DNA from: Thermoplasmata archaeon
GTDB lineage: Archaea > Thermoplasmatota > E2 > DHVEG-1
Length of the DNA: 59,194 nt
Direction: 5' to 3'
Assembly: GCA_014894395.1 (NCBI GenBank)
Contig: JADBLO010000072.1
Span: forward strand, 194,351 to 253,544
The notes beneath the pieces were generated by a model. That model did no database searches, was not told the origin of the DNA, and saw only the letters and a program-made list of their open reading frames with translations. Every line of letters starts with the position of its first letter. Within the stretch, counting starts at the first letter, position 1. The translations under genes were made by a program, and so were the position numbers. Below are positions 58,023 to 59,194 of the stretch, in pieces.

Positions 58023-59127
58023 TAAAACTCTTTTCGAAGAATTACAGACAAATCTTAAAAATTACGAAGATTCCGTTCAAGTTATGCAAGCCTTGCTAAT
58101 TTTTTTTGATCAAAATAATGATATTTTAGATGCGAATGGTACCGCTTTAGGTAGAAAATTAGAAACTACTGTTTATTCAGTTAATAAGGAAGTTAAACCA
58201 GATATTATTTCAACATACGATAATGGTGATAAAGGGTTACTTACTGAGATTAAATGGTCTATATCGGAAAATTTTCAATACATGACTGATGAAATTAGTG
58301 AACTTAATAAATATTCGTCTCCTTTAATTGGTTGGAAAAAGATCTTTCCACATTTAATTCACGATACAGTTACTTTTCATGATTTGATATTACTTTGTCA
58401 TTCTGATGTATGTCGAAAAGTGAAAAATTGTATCGGCGATTTAATTAAGGATGATACAAAAACCTACACTTTTCTAAAAAGTAAAAATTTTGCAGTTTGG
58501 AGTTTTACAGAACAAAAAGATCGAAAAGGAATTCAAGTTATTCGCATAAGAAATGAATATGGAAAAATTTTTCATAAAAGATTGCATGATATTTCAAAAG
58601 ATAAAATTGATATACCTCAATTTGTAGCCTGCCCAATACGGATAAAAGTAATTTTTACTAGTGATACACCACCTGATGCATATGTAATTCAAGAAGTTAT
58701 GAAAATCATCTACTATATTGTATGCAAATCAAATACAGACGAATTAAAAATATCTGAAGAAGATATTTATAACATGTTTATTTATTGGTATCCACCCTAT
58801 AACAAAAATTCTACATTAAGTATTAATAAAGTCATTATAAAAGATGCTTGCGAGAAAATCGTCAGATTCAATTATAATCTTAAAAAAATGGGTTCTGAAA
58901 ATGTTAAAAACGAGGAGCTCGATCCTAAAAAAATATGGTATGTTGCTGCTAAAAAACTCCCAAAAGGAAAGCTCCTAAATGAATGGATTATTAAAAGATT
59001 AATTAAATTACAAAGGGAAGATGAGGAAAGAAAAAGAAAACAGGAGGAAAAGAGAAGAAAATCTGAGCAAATGCATCGGGTAAATGTTAATGGTAAATAT
59101 AAACAAAAAAATATAACAGAATATTAA
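57991..59127 (+). CDS. Putative PD-(D/E)XK nuclease, second gene of an AT-rich module
   Basis: A 378-aa protein with no named family. Residues 70-88 read P70-D71 ... E86-I87-K88 (KPDIISTYDN, then LLTEIKWS), the exact spacing style of the PD-(D/E)XK nuclease core, preceded by RKLETTVYSV, which could supply the helix Glu. The rest has a second domain (VACPIRIKVIFTSDTPPDAY) and a strongly basic C-terminus (EERKRKQEEKRRKSEQMHRV). GGAG lies five bases before the ATG. The gene overlaps the upstream unknown gene by 32 nt. It is most likely a defence-type or conflict-type nuclease module. That role is inferred. Confidence 0.6.
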   Translation: MAEMETGKINDKTLFEELQTNLKNYEDSVQVMQALLIFFDQNNDILDANGTALGRKLETTVYSVNKEVKPDIISTYDNGDKGLLTEIKWSISENFQYMTDEISELNKYSSPLIGWKKIFPHLIHDTVTFHDLILLCHSDVCRKVKNCIGDLIKDDTKTYTFLKSKNFAVWSFTEQKDRKGIQVIRIRNEYGKIFHKRLHDISKDKIDIPQFVACPIRIKVIFTSDTPPDAYVIQEVMKIIYYIVCKSNTDELKISEEDIYNMFIYWYPPYNKNSTLSINKVIIKDACEKIVRFNYNLKKMGSENVKNEELDPKKIWYVAAKKLPKGKLLNEWIIKRLIKLQREDEERKRKQEEKRRKSEQMHRVNVNGKYKQKNITEY

Positions 59128-59137
59128 AAATTGTGTA

Positions 59138-59194
59138 CTAGAGTCTGTCCGAGAAATAAAGTAAGATTGCTTGAAAGGTCATTTGTTGTCAAAA
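59138..59194. mobile_element. Possible insertion-sequence terminus at the window edge
   Basis: After the nuclease gene the sequence CTAGAGTCTGTCCGAGAAAT resembles the ends of IS5-type elements, with CTAG as a possible target duplication. Only 57 bp are visible, so this is unproven. Confidence 0.25.

Overview
The window is archaeal chromosome. It carries Orc1/Cdc6, a VAT-type CDC48 ATPase, NucS, archaeal Pth2, pyruvoyl arginine decarboxylase, geranylgeranyl reductases and a UbiA prenyltransferase, with TATA boxes close to start codons. Genes are dense and often overlap by 1-40 nt. The repertoire and the style of the secreted PKD proteins suggest an uncultivated euryarchaeote, probably Thermoplasmatota. 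That placement is an inference. No rRNA, tRNA or CRISPR array was seen.

Layout. 0-12.5 kb is housekeeping: a membrane-protein tail, a GGR-family flavoprotein, a small beta protein plus Pth2, a secreted PQQ-propeller/PKD protein, cdc6-nucS beside a candidate replication origin (about 6216-6480), a PRC-barrel protein plus a CDC48 ATPase with a large D1 insert, an OB-fold/TctA-like pair, and a DUF2240/HisA-like pair. 12.6-22.4 kb holds PEP synthase, arginine decarboxylase, two membrane proteins, a compact DUF99-ferredoxin-lipid reductase-NAD kinase-JAMM operon, a dCTP deaminase-like gene, a stand-alone RAM domain and a 40-aa zinc protein. 22.7-26.7 kb has a threonine-synthase-like, DUF1611 and PP-loop cluster that may act on a glutamate-type compound. 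26.8-30 kb encodes CopA, a YHS metal-binding protein and a DUF116 protein.

30.4-36.1 kb is the most striking block. It is a tight five-gene operon encoding an Fe-S/FAD oxidoreductase, an SCP2 carrier, a LuxE-like acyl ligase, a second SCP2 carrier and a LuxC-like acyl reductase. This amounts to an apparent ATP-dependent acyl-acid reduction pathway in an archaeon whose membrane lipids should be isoprenoid ethers. 36.3-46.5 kb holds secreted and membrane proteins, a TPP enzyme, a second PKD protein with the same C-terminal tail as the first, a truncated ORF behind an inverted repeat, and a UbiA/GGR pair.

46.5-59.2 kb alternates accessory modules with core carAB: an AbiE-like toxin-antitoxin pair, a lone RelE, a DUF4143 ATPase with two upstream palindromes, the decayed tail of a paralogous ATPase with its own palindromes, a GHKL-ATPase/STAS-like pair, and an AT-rich two-gene module whose second protein has a textbook PD-(D/E)XK arrangement. 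That last module may continue past the window or adjoin an insertion sequence.
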